Program-made: the position numbers and the translations under genes
Assembly: GCA_014898425.1 (NCBI GenBank)
Contig: RCSZ01000007.1
Location: 1,488,001-1,552,000, forward strand
DNA: 64,000 nt
Source: Botryotinia globosa
Lineage: Eukaryota > Ascomycota > Leotiomycetes > Helotiales > Sclerotiniaceae
Direction of reading: 5' to 3'
The notes under the pieces: model-generated
What the model was told of the DNA's origin: nothing
The model's database searches: none
The model's input: the letters and a program-made list of their open reading frames with translations, nothing else
In this document: piece by piece, positions 44,387-55,031 of the stretch
Position numbering within the stretch: position 1 is the first letter of the stretch
Layout of the letters: each line of letters begins with the position of its first letter

Positions 44387-45226
44387 TTGGTCTGTAACTT
44401 CGACCGCTATCATATAATGATCAAATGTATAAAAACAATACATCCTACATCAAGGTTGTCGCTTTGTACTTTGAATCATATACACATATTTTAGCTTGCA
44501 AAACAAAACCTTCGAGGAATTACATAAGATTTTCGTTTGCTATATTAAAGTTTTTGGGGGGGGGGGGGGAAGATAAGCGAACGTGGGACTAATACCATGA
44601 AACTGGATGCCCCAGACACACAATGATCAATGAATTTATAGGGTTTGAAAGTATTATAGGGATCTCGATATGGTGAAATACGTGAAATTCATGCAATAAA
44701 CAAGCACGACGATTTTAATGCTTCAATGATTGCTCGAGAATTTTACTGGAGAATAACTTCTTTCCTAACTCGATATTTCAAAGATCACCCAGAGCTCGAT
44801 TCAAGAATTTTGAACTCATTATTCCCCGCGTGCTGACCATTTTCCCCCCACCCATATAGCTGTGTTTTCAGAAGTATAGATTGAAAGAAAAGATCTCTAG
44901 ACTTGTGAAATGACGAAAACTTAAATGATTGTCGGCAAAGATTGACGGTCTACTGTGACTAGCGCTTGAAACTAGACGTATCGAGCGGACTAAGGAGGAA
45001 AATGGTAGAAGCTAGATACCCGGCCAAGTTATTTAGCTTAATATGAAGTCCAAATAGAAATCTCAAGCCCTCTATATAAGAGAGATTGTAACCTCAAACC
45101 TCTTTCTTTCTAAATTCGCATCCACACACAACTCTAGATATCAGTATCATAGCTATTTATATTCACTCGAAATAAACAGATTCTACTATCAATTCAACCA
45201 CCATCAGGACAAGAATAACGACAAAA
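44387..45226. other. Intergenic with G-run and TATA box
   Basis: A run of about 14 G lies at 44557-44570. TATATAAG at 45073-45080 stands about 150 bp upstream of the start at 45227 and is the probable TATA box of that gene. No coding sequence was recognised. Confidence 0.5.
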
Positions 45227-46537
45227 ATGACATCGCCAAAGACAGCATTGAAACCAAAGGGTAAAGCTCCAGCTTCACTCTCTCGTCTTGCGGCTGAACC
45301 AATCGGTGCTTCTTCGTCAACACCTACAGGAACAATGTCGCCGACCAAGAAATCCACCATCATAAAGCTTCAGCTTAAGGACAAGAACTTTGTCTTGCCT
45401 ACCTCTTCCGAAGGTGCACCAGTCGGTGCCGCATCTTCAACACCTACAGGAACAATGTCGCCGACCAAGAAATCCACCATCATAAAACTTCAGCTTAAGG
45501 ACAAGAACTTTGTCTTGCCTACCTCTTCCGAAGGTGCACCAGTCGGTGCCGCATCTTCAACACCTACAGGAACAATGTCGCCGACCAAGAAATCCACCAT
45601 CATAAAGCTTCAGCTTAAGGACAAGAACTTTGTCTTGCCTACCTCTTCCGAAGGTGCACCAGTCGGTGCCGCATCTTCAACACCTACAGGAACAATGCCG
45701 CCGACCAAGAAATCCACCATCATAAAGCTTCAGCTTAAGGACAAGAACTTTGTCTTGCCTACCTCTTCCGAAGGTGCAACAGCCAGGGCTTCTCCTTCGG
45801 TCCAAACAGGAAAAACGCCATCAACAAAGCCATCGAAGATAGTAATCTTGAAGCTCCCCCCCACTAAGCTTGCTGCACTTTCCACTTCTACACAAGCTGT
45901 ATCGAATGGACCTTCTTCGAAGGTCACCTCTTCTTCCTCAAACCTTGCTTCCTCTACAATCGAGGCACCTCCTCTGCCCATCGCCGCCGATCCAAACGTT
46001 ACTTTTTCAAGTAGGGGAAGAATGAGATTCAAGTCGCAGAAGGCAAGAGAACAGGGTCCCGGAAACAATGCATTCGCACAGAGTTCAGTCGCGCAGAGTT
46101 CAGTCGCAGAGAGTTCAGTCGCAGAGAGTTCAGTCGCAGAGAGTTCAGTCGCAGAGAGTTCAGTCGCAGAGAATGCAGGGCAAAAGCGAAAGGCTAATGA
46201 AGCTGCTACCTCCTCGAAGAAGCGAGTTAAGTTCGCGGATACCGAAGACCACGAGTCGGCAGACACCACTCCAACACACAGGGTTACAGTGGCTCGACGA
46301 ACACTTATCAAGATTGGAACACGCTCTCCACTTCTACTAAGCAAGGCTCGAGCGGAAGCTGTACTTGAAGCATTGAAAGAAGCTCGAAGCCGGGCTCATT
46401 TGTTAGCATGGCAAGAAGAGGAAGAAGAAAGGAGCCGTCATGTAAGAGCAAAGATGGGGAATCTTGTCCGGGACTGGTTGGCTCTCGAGGCACAGAGAGA
46501 TCTCGAAGCCGAACAAGCAAATACGGGAGCTCTTTAG
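45227..46537 (+). CDS. Orphan protein made of tandem repeats
   Basis: A single exon of 436 residues with a TATA box about 150 bp upstream. After a short head come four 40-residue units (about residues 25-184), each with SSTPTGTMSPTKKSTIIKLQLKDK and NFVLPTSSEGAP; a fifth degenerate unit keeps KPSKIVILKLPPTK. A Ser-rich linker is followed by about seven SSVAE/SSVAQ pentapeptides (about residues 285-315), a basic NLS-like KKRVKF, and a helical charged C-terminus (ARAEAVLEALKEARSRAHLL). It is predicted to be largely disordered and nuclear. No family was recognised. Near-identity of units 2-4 implies recent expansion. The 204-codon antisense frame is a shadow of the repeats. Confidence 0.7.
   Translation: MTSPKTALKPKGKAPASLSRLAAEPIGASSSTPTGTMSPTKKSTIIKLQLKDKNFVLPTSSEGAPVGAASSTPTGTMSPTKKSTIIKLQLKDKNFVLPTSSEGAPVGAASSTPTGTMSPTKKSTIIKLQLKDKNFVLPTSSEGAPVGAASSTPTGTMPPTKKSTIIKLQLKDKNFVLPTSSEGATARASPSVQTGKTPSTKPSKIVILKLPPTKLAALSTSTQAVSNGPSSKVTSSSSNLASSTIEAPPLPIAADPNVTFSSRGRMRFKSQKAREQGPGNNAFAQSSVAQSSVAESSVAESSVAESSVAESSVAENAGQKRKANEAATSSKKRVKFADTEDHESADTTPTHRVTVARRTLIKIGTRSPLLLSKARAEAVLEALKEARSRAHLLAWQEEEEERSRHVRAKMGNLVRDWLALEAQRDLEAEQANTGAL
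45301..45780 (+). repeat. Coding 120-bp tandem repeat, four units
   Basis: Units start at 45301, 45421, 45541 and 45661. Units 2-4 differ at only one or two positions; unit 1 is somewhat diverged at its 5' end. The period is a multiple of three, so copy changes keep the frame. Confidence 0.97.
46077..46172 (+). repeat. Coding 15-bp tandem repeat
   Basis: AGTTCAGTCGCAGAG-type units repeat about six to seven times, encoding SSVAE/SSVAQ. The period preserves the frame. Confidence 0.93.
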
Positions 46538-47808
46538 ATTCGAAATATGACGAGTATCAAAAGTACTGCCTCCAGAATGACGTACAACAACACTGCTCTT
46601 TCTCAATTGGCCATCCGGTTCATGCACCTTGTATGACTGGCAAGAATAATCCATAGCCATAGAGAAGGAAAGTAGTAGCTGGCTTAGCATGTACGACTGC
46701 CATTTGTTATTGAGGTGGCCTGCAAATACTCGAGTTTGTTGGGCATATAGTAACGTGTTGTCGTTGCCCCGGAGAATTTGTTTTTATGCTTTACTGATGG
46801 AATTACTGCGTTTTTTGTTTTTGTTTTTGAATTTTAATGGAGATCTTGGTGAGGGCGTACGCGTACCTTCCTGATACTTTACTTTGGATCTGGAATATGT
46901 GAACCCATGTTACCTGAACTTCACAGCGTCCAATTTGGGAATGGTTTTGTTTGATATTTTCGGCCTGTATCTATGAATACTCGGTTCTCAATGGGTTTTC
47001 TGGTGCACACATTGTAACTCGTCGAATCTTATCAACGAAATATTAATTGTAGACGGGCTCTTTTTGGGGAATCGTCTAAAAGCGGGAATGTATTTATGGA
47101 TGAAGGGCATCCAAGAGTAGTTATGCATGTTATGTAGATGGAATGGAAAATTGGCAAAAAATGGAATTCCAACAATGAATCCTGTGAAGTTAACGCAAAT
47201 GTAAGTGAATGTTGAATTCTAAATGATTGCCCACGTCGATATCAGAACACCTGTGAAAGAAGTAGAATCTTACGCGTCTGAAGATGGAAGGCACACCTTG
47301 AATCGTATGAATAGTTGTATTGACATCAGAAGATTGAATGTGAAAATCTGGCAGGTTCACGTGACCTTAAGGTTAATGTGTTTTGGCACACATGCTTTAC
47401 CGAGAGTGAGCGCAGAACTTCAATGGTTTTCTCAATATAGTGAACAAAAGTGCATTCAAATACAGGAAATCTGTGTGAAATGCTACGATTGAACTTGCGA
47501 CTCGGATGTTACTATTTCTACATAATATCTTCCATTTGCGTTCCTATTGTTGTCTTCACAGTCACCTGAACTTAAAGGGGACTTATTAGTTCGAGACGAC
47601 GTCAAAGAACTCTCAAATATTACATAAGCAGATAAGATAAGCAAGCGAGGCTGAGGAACCTCATGGAAAGGACAGCTTTTGGACTTGGGTAATTATTTTG
47701 AGGACACCCGACACATACATCCCATCACAATTGCGACAAGCAAAGTGCCGTCGACAACTTCCCAACTCAAGAATCTTGACTATCAATCAGACCATCGCAA
47801 CCAACAAA
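46538..47808. other. Intergenic, no gene supported
   Basis: AT-rich with T-runs (46795-46835). Short frames at 46408-46656 and 47223-47492 lack domain-like sequence. The Sec72 promoter is expected at the right end. Confidence 0.4.
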
Positions 47809-48414
47809 ATGGAGGAAACTGAGACTTTTACCCTTTTACCATTACACATCGATTATCAATCGAAAGCCCTCTCCACCTCCTCCAATTCCAAAGCTCTCAA
47901 TGAAGAGTTAGAAGAAATCAATACACTCTGTCGCACTCTCCTCGCGATAGAATCGCCAATCCCTCCTCCACCTGTTCCCGTAAACCCAAAACGTTCCGCC
48001 GGAATTACCAAATTGCGAGAAGCAGGCAATGGCGAGTTTCGAAAAGGTAGACATGGAGAAGCTATAGAAATGTATACTCTAGGCTTGGAAATGGCATTGA
48101 AAAGACCACTTTGGGAACCATGTGGCTTGGTTAGAGATGAGGTATCGGGATTGTATGCGAATAGAGCGCAGGCACATATGGCGTTGCAGAATTGGGTTGA
48201 GGGGGCTTTGGATGCGGAGAGTAGTGTGGAGGCGAAGAGGGGTGGAAATGCGAAGGCTTGGTGGAGAAGAGGAAAGTGCTTGATGGAGATGGGTAGGTTG
48301 GATGAGGCGAAGGAGTGGCTTGGACGGGGATTGGAAATGGAGAATAATGAAGGGGATCTGGTGGCTTTGTTGAAGGAGATTGAGGCAAGGGAAAAGAAGA
48401 CTTTACATGTTTAA
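47809..48414 (+). CDS. SEC72: Sec72-type TPR subunit of the ER translocon
   Basis: Cytosolic TPR component of the Sec62/Sec63/Sec71/Sec72 complex for post-translational import into the ER, where it binds chaperones such as Hsp70. A single exon from the ATG at 47809 (aaaATGgagg) encodes 201 residues. After an N-terminal domain (FTLLPLHIDYQSKAL) the TPR part begins PKRSAGITKLREAGNGEFRKG and continues EAIEMYTLGLEMALKRPLWEP, SGLYANRAQAHMALQNW and KAWWRRGKCLMEMGRLDEAKEWL. This order and the KRPLWEP insert are typical of fungal Sec72. The N-terminal in-frame extension lacks an ATG. Confidence 0.85.
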   Translation: MEETETFTLLPLHIDYQSKALSTSSNSKALNEELEEINTLCRTLLAIESPIPPPPVPVNPKRSAGITKLREAGNGEFRKGRHGEAIEMYTLGLEMALKRPLWEPCGLVRDEVSGLYANRAQAHMALQNWVEGALDAESSVEAKRGGNAKAWWRRGKCLMEMGRLDEAKEWLGRGLEMENNEGDLVALLKEIEAREKKTLHV

Positions 48415-48996
48415 TTTGGAGGGTTTGTGGATGGAAATGGTATGGGAATATGTATGGCATAGAGATATGGAGTCGAGGCGTTTTTGCTGGGTTCAGGGAC
48501 TCATTTACAACTAGCATGTATATGAATTAAAGATCGCTTTGACTTGGCTGGGAGTCCAGTATGCAATACTCGCAGGGGTTTATGCTATATGCTATATGCT
48601 TCAAAAAGTTTGAGGGTGAGGAACGGCATTGAGATATCACTCTATCTGATCATTAATATGTTGAGCAAATTTGGGTTTGAATCGTTACACTTACACGCAA
48701 ATAAATCACTCTTGCTTCATGCCTGGAAGATGTGCCCGAGCAAGTCGGGGGTTTGTCAAACTTGTAGTGACATTCTATATCCTTACTGATCATCTAAATG
48801 TACTTTCTATTCAACAAATCCCAATCATCAATCCTATTTTAAATCACCACTCAAACTCTCTCTTCAACCTGCTAAACATCAAGTATCTCCAGACTCTCAT
48901 AAAAACATTCTACACTGCCCTAAGATCCATGTCTCGCACTACCCCCAAAAAACGCGAATAACCTATCAACACCCAGCCCCGTTTCCATCCCTATCT
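48415..48996. other. Convergent intergenic region
   Basis: Separates the convergent Sec72 and 1044-residue genes, presumably holding both 3' untranslated regions. Nothing else was recognised. Confidence 0.4.
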
Positions 48997-51900
48997 CTAT
49001 CGTGAACTCATAAGACTCTCCAACGAATCCCCTCTATCGAACGCTTGAAACATCCGATCACGTTCCTCGGGCACCAACTCCCATTTCAACATGTACTCCA
49101 CCAACATACGTTCAACACTCGATCCATCCGTCGAAAGTGCTTGGTGCTCCCGTGTACTAAGTATCCCGCACTGGCCTGCAAGTACTATCTCTTCCAACTT
49201 CAATCTATGGAATACATCCTTGCGTTGGGCATTATTCGACTCGTCAAACGGTGGCTTGAGATCGATAGTATCTAGCTTTGCGATTCCTCTCGCAACATTC
49301 CTAGCTAGGTGAAGAATCCGTGCTGTAGAATACCGTTCATTTTTCAACGCAGCAAGCAAATCCCATTCTTCATCGAGCAAATTGATCTCCGAACCGAAAT
49401 ATTCTCGGAGCGTCTGTGATGTTACATCACCAAAAGCGCTTGCCGCATCGATCGTCTCAGCAGACGGAAATGGATAATAACTCGTTCTCGTAACAAGATA
49501 TTTAACACACTCTCGCTTACACTGCTCACTCATCTTCCAGTCTCCAAACCCCCGATTCAATCCCTGGATGACCACATGCATGAAAACATCCATCGGACAC
49601 AACCCCAACGCTTCGTGATACTCATCAATCGGCGACTCTGAAAGATAATCCTTCCACAATAATACATAATGCCACGCCTCTCTCGCATCCAACCCATCTT
49701 CCCTCACCAATCTCAAAATCTCTCGAAATCCATACGATGTATTCGCAGAATAAGCTGCCAAAGTCACCTCGTCGGATCGGGGGATTCCACTCACATCTTC
49801 GATGAAATTTGTGCCGGAAAGTGTGGTCATTAATGTATATGTTCCCACGCGAGAACCCCATTCTTCTGGAATCTGCGAACCGATTCTCCTAGCTGCATGT
49901 TCGAGGTATAGCTGCCATTTGACCAGATGTTCGAATGCAGAGATAGCAGGCTTCTGAAGCATTTCTATCCGCTGAGCATTCGCAGCATCCCGTTCTCGCT
50001 GCGCCCGGGGCAAATCATTGCGTCGATGAGCGGGAATCGTATCCCGCGCAGCCATAGGAGAAAGCGCAGCGAGTTGTCGCTCCAAGCGTAGATTCTCATA
50101 GCTGGTACTAGGTCGTAAGTGCGGTGCACGCGTCAGAGTATTGGGATTCTCTAGCGCGTATGGCGATATATCTCTATTTTCTGTAGAAAGGGAAGCGCGA
50201 AATCTTGCCTCGCCAGATCGTAGCTCGGCTCTGCGTCTGGCGATCTGAATCCGCGTGGTGACGTTCGCCAGGCCATTTTGGTATCCGGCTAGGATCCCAG
50301 AGAGATCTGGGAGTTCGCTATCATCGTGCGGTGAGATGTTGCGTGAGACGTTACGGTTCACGATGGTCGACTCGGGATTTGGATGATTCCTTGCCATTTG
50401 ATAGGCGGCGAGTTGTTCTGCCATGGGTGGCTCAGCATCTTCGTAGCTTTCGATACTGCTCTGTCGTGATACTGCTGTTCTTGAATGCATTTCGAAATTG
50501 ACCCCTACCACAGAGTCTTCCACTTCGGCATTGCGCCCATCACCCAACGGGGCCTCAGGTCTCGTCAAAGTGGTGCCCGAAATTTGATCTCGAATTCCAG
50601 CGACTTGTGCTTCTAGATCAACGAGTAAAACTTGTACAGAAGGGCGAGCATTCTGTGATTCGGTTACGGCTGGTGCTTCTGGAGATGTAGAAGCCATTTC
50701 TCTTCGTTCTTGAAGTTCATGAAGATATCTTTGACGGGCATTTCGCACCAAAACTCCAATCCGAAATAAGCTACGATTAATCTCCGATCGATTCAGTGTT
50801 GGTGGATAGGCCGTGTAGTGTGCATTTGCAGGCTCAAGATTGGGTGGAGAATGCGATTCGAGAACTGGAGTCTCTAATGGTAACGCCGGGAGTCCGCTTC
50901 GAGCTCTTCTAGCCGCAGTGTCCGCATTGATACCCTCCTGAAGCAATGAATCTGAGTTGTTCAAGGGATTGAGAGGTATCCGGTATTGAGGAAACGAAAT
51001 AGTACCGTCTTGATTAAACTCAATCACCGGTGGTCTTGAAGTGGCATTCCAAGGGCTTGGGTCCCTGAGTTCAGGATCAGCGGCTTGAGATGTCGAGGGA
51101 CCGGCAGCTACAATAGAAGCACCTGTATCGACATCTCTTACTGGCTCCTGCACTTGATTTGCAAGGCTTTGAATCACCAAACGCGTCAAAATATCGCGTA
51201 TTCCTGCACGCGAGTCGGGACTAGCTTCACGAAGTCGCTCACTTTGAACTTGAATCTGAGCCTGGAGATCGCTTTCTGAATTTATACCCGTCGAGCCTTC
51301 GTTCTCAAGCTCGGTGGTAGACAATGGGGAAATTCTGAGCGGTCGAAGCGATGTTTCCTGCTCTACCCATTCTCTGGCCATATTATCCCGACCTCCCGTC
51401 AGAGTAATATGCTGATTATCGCCGCTTACCCGACTTTCGTATGGTGATGGCGAAGGCGATCTTGAACCTGTATATCGCCAACGAGGACTTGTGGATTGTC
51501 CTTCGGAGTCTTGATAATGATAATGTCTTTGTTCAGGACCTGGTACTAGTTCTGGCATCGACGATGTTGCGGATATGGGTGATGAACTGGAACCGGAGTC
51601 TTCGTCTGCGTTGTTCAAAGTATGGTTCTGAGGTTCTGGCGCAACTGTTTGGGATGGACCAAGTGATGGTTGAACGAACTCTTCGAATGAGCGTTGACGA
51701 GCAAGACGGTATGCGCATATATAATCGATGATAGTACGTCGAGGAAGAGATGTGATGTGAGCTAGAGTAAGATTTGGTTCTAGATTAGGATTGAGATGGA
51801 GTGCCTCGAGAGATTGCGCGGCTGCTGATATTGAATCTGGTGTATATGATCCAGTGTATGGAATGTTCGTGATAGTAGAAGCGGATGACGAAACTACAGT

Positions 51901-52131
51901 TCTTGGTGTTCGTGTGCGCCCTCTTTGCTCAACATCGCTCTCATCGTCTGAGTTTCCATCAACTGGATTTCTACCCATCGTCGCATCCATGCTAGCCAAG
52001 CCCGCAGCCTCTGGAACTGCCTCTTGTTCTTCCTCATCGAAGGAGGTAGAAAGTTGGAGTATTGACGTGGAAGGAAGATCAACAGAATCGTGAGACTCGA
52101 GACCTTCAGGGTGGAGACCTGGTGATGACAT
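48997..52131 (-). CDS. Large single-exon protein of unknown function
   Basis: 1044 residues in one intronless frame, with the ATG at 52131 (context aaaATGtc). The N-terminal two thirds is disordered, Ser/Pro/Glu-rich, with charged blocks (SDDESDVEQRGRTRTPRT) and several repeated Arg-rich helical segments (YLHELQERREM, RRAELRSGEARFRA). The last about 330 residues look folded: HLVKWQLYLEHAARRIG, YGFREILRLVREDGLDAREAWHYVLLWKDYL, then LDEEWDLLAALKNERYSTARIL and a C-terminal KWELVPEERDRMFQAFDRGD. No family was recognised. An intact reading frame of this length and ordinary codon use argue strongly for a real gene. Confidence 0.82.
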   Translation of the reverse strand: MSSPGLHPEGLESHDSVDLPSTSILQLSTSFDEEEQEAVPEAAGLASMDATMGRNPVDGNSDDESDVEQRGRTRTPRTVVSSSASTITNIPYTGSYTPDSISAAAQSLEALHLNPNLEPNLTLAHITSLPRRTIIDYICAYRLARQRSFEEFVQPSLGPSQTVAPEPQNHTLNNADEDSGSSSSPISATSSMPELVPGPEQRHYHYQDSEGQSTSPRWRYTGSRSPSPSPYESRVSGDNQHITLTGGRDNMAREWVEQETSLRPLRISPLSTTELENEGSTGINSESDLQAQIQVQSERLREASPDSRAGIRDILTRLVIQSLANQVQEPVRDVDTGASIVAAGPSTSQAADPELRDPSPWNATSRPPVIEFNQDGTISFPQYRIPLNPLNNSDSLLQEGINADTAARRARSGLPALPLETPVLESHSPPNLEPANAHYTAYPPTLNRSEINRSLFRIGVLVRNARQRYLHELQERREMASTSPEAPAVTESQNARPSVQVLLVDLEAQVAGIRDQISGTTLTRPEAPLGDGRNAEVEDSVVGVNFEMHSRTAVSRQSSIESYEDAEPPMAEQLAAYQMARNHPNPESTIVNRNVSRNISPHDDSELPDLSGILAGYQNGLANVTTRIQIARRRAELRSGEARFRASLSTENRDISPYALENPNTLTRAPHLRPSTSYENLRLERQLAALSPMAARDTIPAHRRNDLPRAQRERDAANAQRIEMLQKPAISAFEHLVKWQLYLEHAARRIGSQIPEEWGSRVGTYTLMTTLSGTNFIEDVSGIPRSDEVTLAAYSANTSYGFREILRLVREDGLDAREAWHYVLLWKDYLSESPIDEYHEALGLCPMDVFMHVVIQGLNRGFGDWKMSEQCKRECVKYLVTRTSYYPFPSAETIDAASAFGDVTSQTLREYFGSEINLLDEEWDLLAALKNERYSTARILHLARNVARGIAKLDTIDLKPPFDESNNAQRKDVFHRLKLEEIVLAGQCGILSTREHQALSTDGSSVERMLVEYMLKWELVPEERDRMFQAFDRGDSLESLMSSR

Positions 52132-53008
52132 TTTAGGTTATGAATAGATGTATATTAATTTCGTTGGAAATGGTAGACATCGAGATGTTGTAACAACTTG
52201 ATAGTTAATACTTTTCGTGTGAAATCCAATGTCAAAGTATTGATTGATGTTTTTTTTATGAAGAAGAACAGCAGACCCAAGAGATCCTTTTAAGCAAAGA
52301 GATACTGTACCTGGGAAAATCTGGATATGGTGATTAATACTAGGGTCAGATATTCACGCTCAGGTACGGACATGAGAGTGAATCTGCTGTATATTTCGAA
52401 GGCCGTATTTGTTAGGCTGGGCGGCAGTATTCACATTTTGGTATTTGGTTGGATTGGATGACTGATCCATGGTATATATATACGCAGATTTTCTTCAGAT
52501 GTTTTAACGGCTCAATATCTCAAGTTCGTGTTTCGTCATGACAATAGCGTAGATGTAGAAATTACTTTGCTTCCAAGAAACCTAGCTACAAGTGCTTTTG
52601 TCTTCGAAGATAGATACAGACATACATGCAAATACGCAATAAAGTTGATTTCCTGCACAGCGCATCTCCGAAATGCCCAGCATTAAAAGCGCTGCAATTT
52701 GATTGCTAGATGATCAAATGCAATGAAATACAACGCAACAAAACACAGTAGGTATAAAGTAATCTTACATACATCTCAAATGCTTGGTATATGGAATACA
52801 CAAAAAAGAACAACCACATCCATCGTCTCATTTTAATCGGTTCCATATCATAGCATGGCTTCAAATACCAAATAGTTCGTCCCCCGGATTCGTATTATTT
52901 CTAACCAGTAGAACATTTCGACTCACAGAACCCGCTAGTAAGCCATTTTTTGAATCTGACACACAAAATCTCTCTCGCACCCACTCGAAAATTTCTCATT
53001 ATCCTTCT
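52132..53008. other. Intergenic
   Basis: Upstream region of the 1044-residue gene and downstream region of the sugar transporter gene. TATATATATA at about 52472-52481, some 345 bp upstream of the ATG at 52131, might serve that gene. No other feature was supported. Confidence 0.4.
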
Positions 53009-55031
53009 TTATCCACTACTCAAGATCAGCGGAGTCTCCGTACTTCTCCTACTAAGTCTTGTTCTGCTACTTTCTCCTCTTTCCCTATTCCTATTGTCGT
53101 CCCCGGGAACTTCAATCTCATCTTTGATCCTACTAGTAAGATATGCAGCAAATAAAGTACTGATGCCACCCGCAGCCATAACCACTGCAAAACTTCTGTC
53201 TCCTGGGATCCCACGGGGCTTTTGCATAAATTTAAAAATAATACTGCTGCCCAGTGTAGCGAGAATTTGAGGGGCTGCAACGGACATGTTGTGAATACCG
53301 AGGATGATGCCTAAGTAGATTGTTAGCAATTGACAACAAAGAAGAAAAATGGACGGAATGACAATGTAAGAGCAACTTACCTGCTTGATCTTCATCTAAA
53401 TCATCCTCGCCAACTATTGATTGCTGACGTGCCCTGCGTACAGCATCACGTTTACTAACTTCAGCGCTGATGATGGCAAATGGTGCCCATAACGTCATAG
53501 CCCACGATACACCAACTAATGCTATTAAAATGGTGGCTGCTGTAATAGATCGTACGATGAGAGTTGAAAACATGCATGCTGCAAAAAGAAGATGGCTTAT
53601 GAGCCATGCACGACGAAGGGTCAGGCCAGGGATGGCGAGATTGTCCATAAATCGTGAGAAACGTGTTGTGTAGCTCTTATGAGAGTATGTTGACGCGGCC
53701 GATGACGGTGCATCGTAGGACGGAGTGATGAAGAATGGTAAGACGACATTAACAGTCAACGATGTAATAGCGTACATCAAAAGAGCGAAAGTCCCAACAC
53801 GAGTAGCTTGCTCGTAGAGCTTATCGATTTCTGCTGGAGTCATGTCGGGATTCTCTATTAGATATGGCTGAACATAAATGTCACCGACATAGGAGCTCGA
53901 ATAAAAAAGTTGAGGGAAGAAGCCAATCCAAGCGAAGAACTCCACTTCACAAACTTGACGAGTCAAAGGAGGTAAACGCCTGATGGAGGTGAAAACTTGC
54001 TTGAAGAATGGGATAAGTCCTGATTTTGTTTCAGGTGGAATTGGCTCGTTACTTGGATCACGTTCTTTGATGGTAACACTGCTTATGGTGACAGTGGTAG
54101 AAAGAGCCACGCAAGCCATTAAAGAAAGTATCTTGAATTGGGTATTTCCAAAAAACCATAGATACTTTGGTAGATCAATATACCCGGCGAGGTAAGCAAC
54201 AATGTTGCCAATACCTATGACGCGGCTAGCGAATGAGTTCGCAGTTTCTAAAGAAGGGAGTTAGTTCTTTTCAGGAAATATCACATGAGTGTTTCTAGTA
54301 ACAAATACCTTGTTGGTGACTAGGGGCGCAATCAAGAATATAAGCTCTGATGGCAGCTTGTACTAGAAAATGTCAGTACGTTTTCTAGTACTAGTATATT
54401 GGCACAAACCTGTAGCTATAGCAAAATCTAAAATATAAACCAAAAGAACAGCGACAACGATGATTGAAACTTTGACGCCTTGAGATTCTTTATCCGCGCC
54501 GAATAGTCCTAGGAATCCACCAACTATCTCTCTTACCCAAGCTAAGAAAACTAACGACAGGACTGTAGCGACAGTGCCTATGGCCATAAAGGGTCGTCTT
54601 TTACCCCATGGTGATCGACATCTATCACTTAGTATACCAATATATGGTTGAACCAAAGCCCCGGACATCGGTCCTGCGATCCATACCAAAGCCATTAAGG
54701 ACTTGCTCAGACCGAGTGATAAAAGATATGGAGTTCCATTGGATAACTCCACTCCCCAAGCCACTTGTAAACCGCCTATACTAAGGGTCAAAAGTATCAT
54801 GTACCATATCCCCTTTGTTTCCGAGAAAATATCATTGTCATGATTTAATATGTTGCTGCCGTTAATGAGACCCTCTTCCTCTTCTTCCAATTCGGATGCG
54901 GACAAAAGCGGTGACTGTTCGTTTGCAGGTTTGTGGTCCTCCATTCGGGTATCTTGATCCTTTTTCGAGTCGGCACTCTGCATTTCATCATCCCCCTCCC
55001 CTCGATCATTGCGTGTGTCACTTTCTGCCAT
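53009..55031 (-). CDS. Sucrose/alpha-glucoside proton symporter, Sut1 type
   Basis: MFS permease of the glycoside-pentoside-hexuronide/SUT group, related to fission yeast Sut1; expected to carry sucrose or maltose across the plasma membrane. Four exons (55031-54410, 54362-54309, 54247-53381, 53310-53009) encode 614 residues. After an acidic cytosolic N-terminus of about 70 residues, the first span begins GIWYMILLTLSIGGLQVAWG. The SUT signature GILSDRCRSPWGKRRPFMAIG lies between spans 2 and 3, and QAAIRAYILDCAPSHQQETANSFASRV is encoded across the 54-nt exon 2. EFFAWIGFFPQLFYSSSYVG and IILGIHNMSVAAPQI are also family-typical. Twelve spans can be traced, with a long central loop. It is divergent from the antiporter gene. 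Confidence 0.9.

Noticed and set aside
45730..46344. 204-codon antisense frame over the repeat-protein gene
   Set aside because: A consequence of codon bias and the 15-bp repeat; the sense frame is complete with a TATA box.
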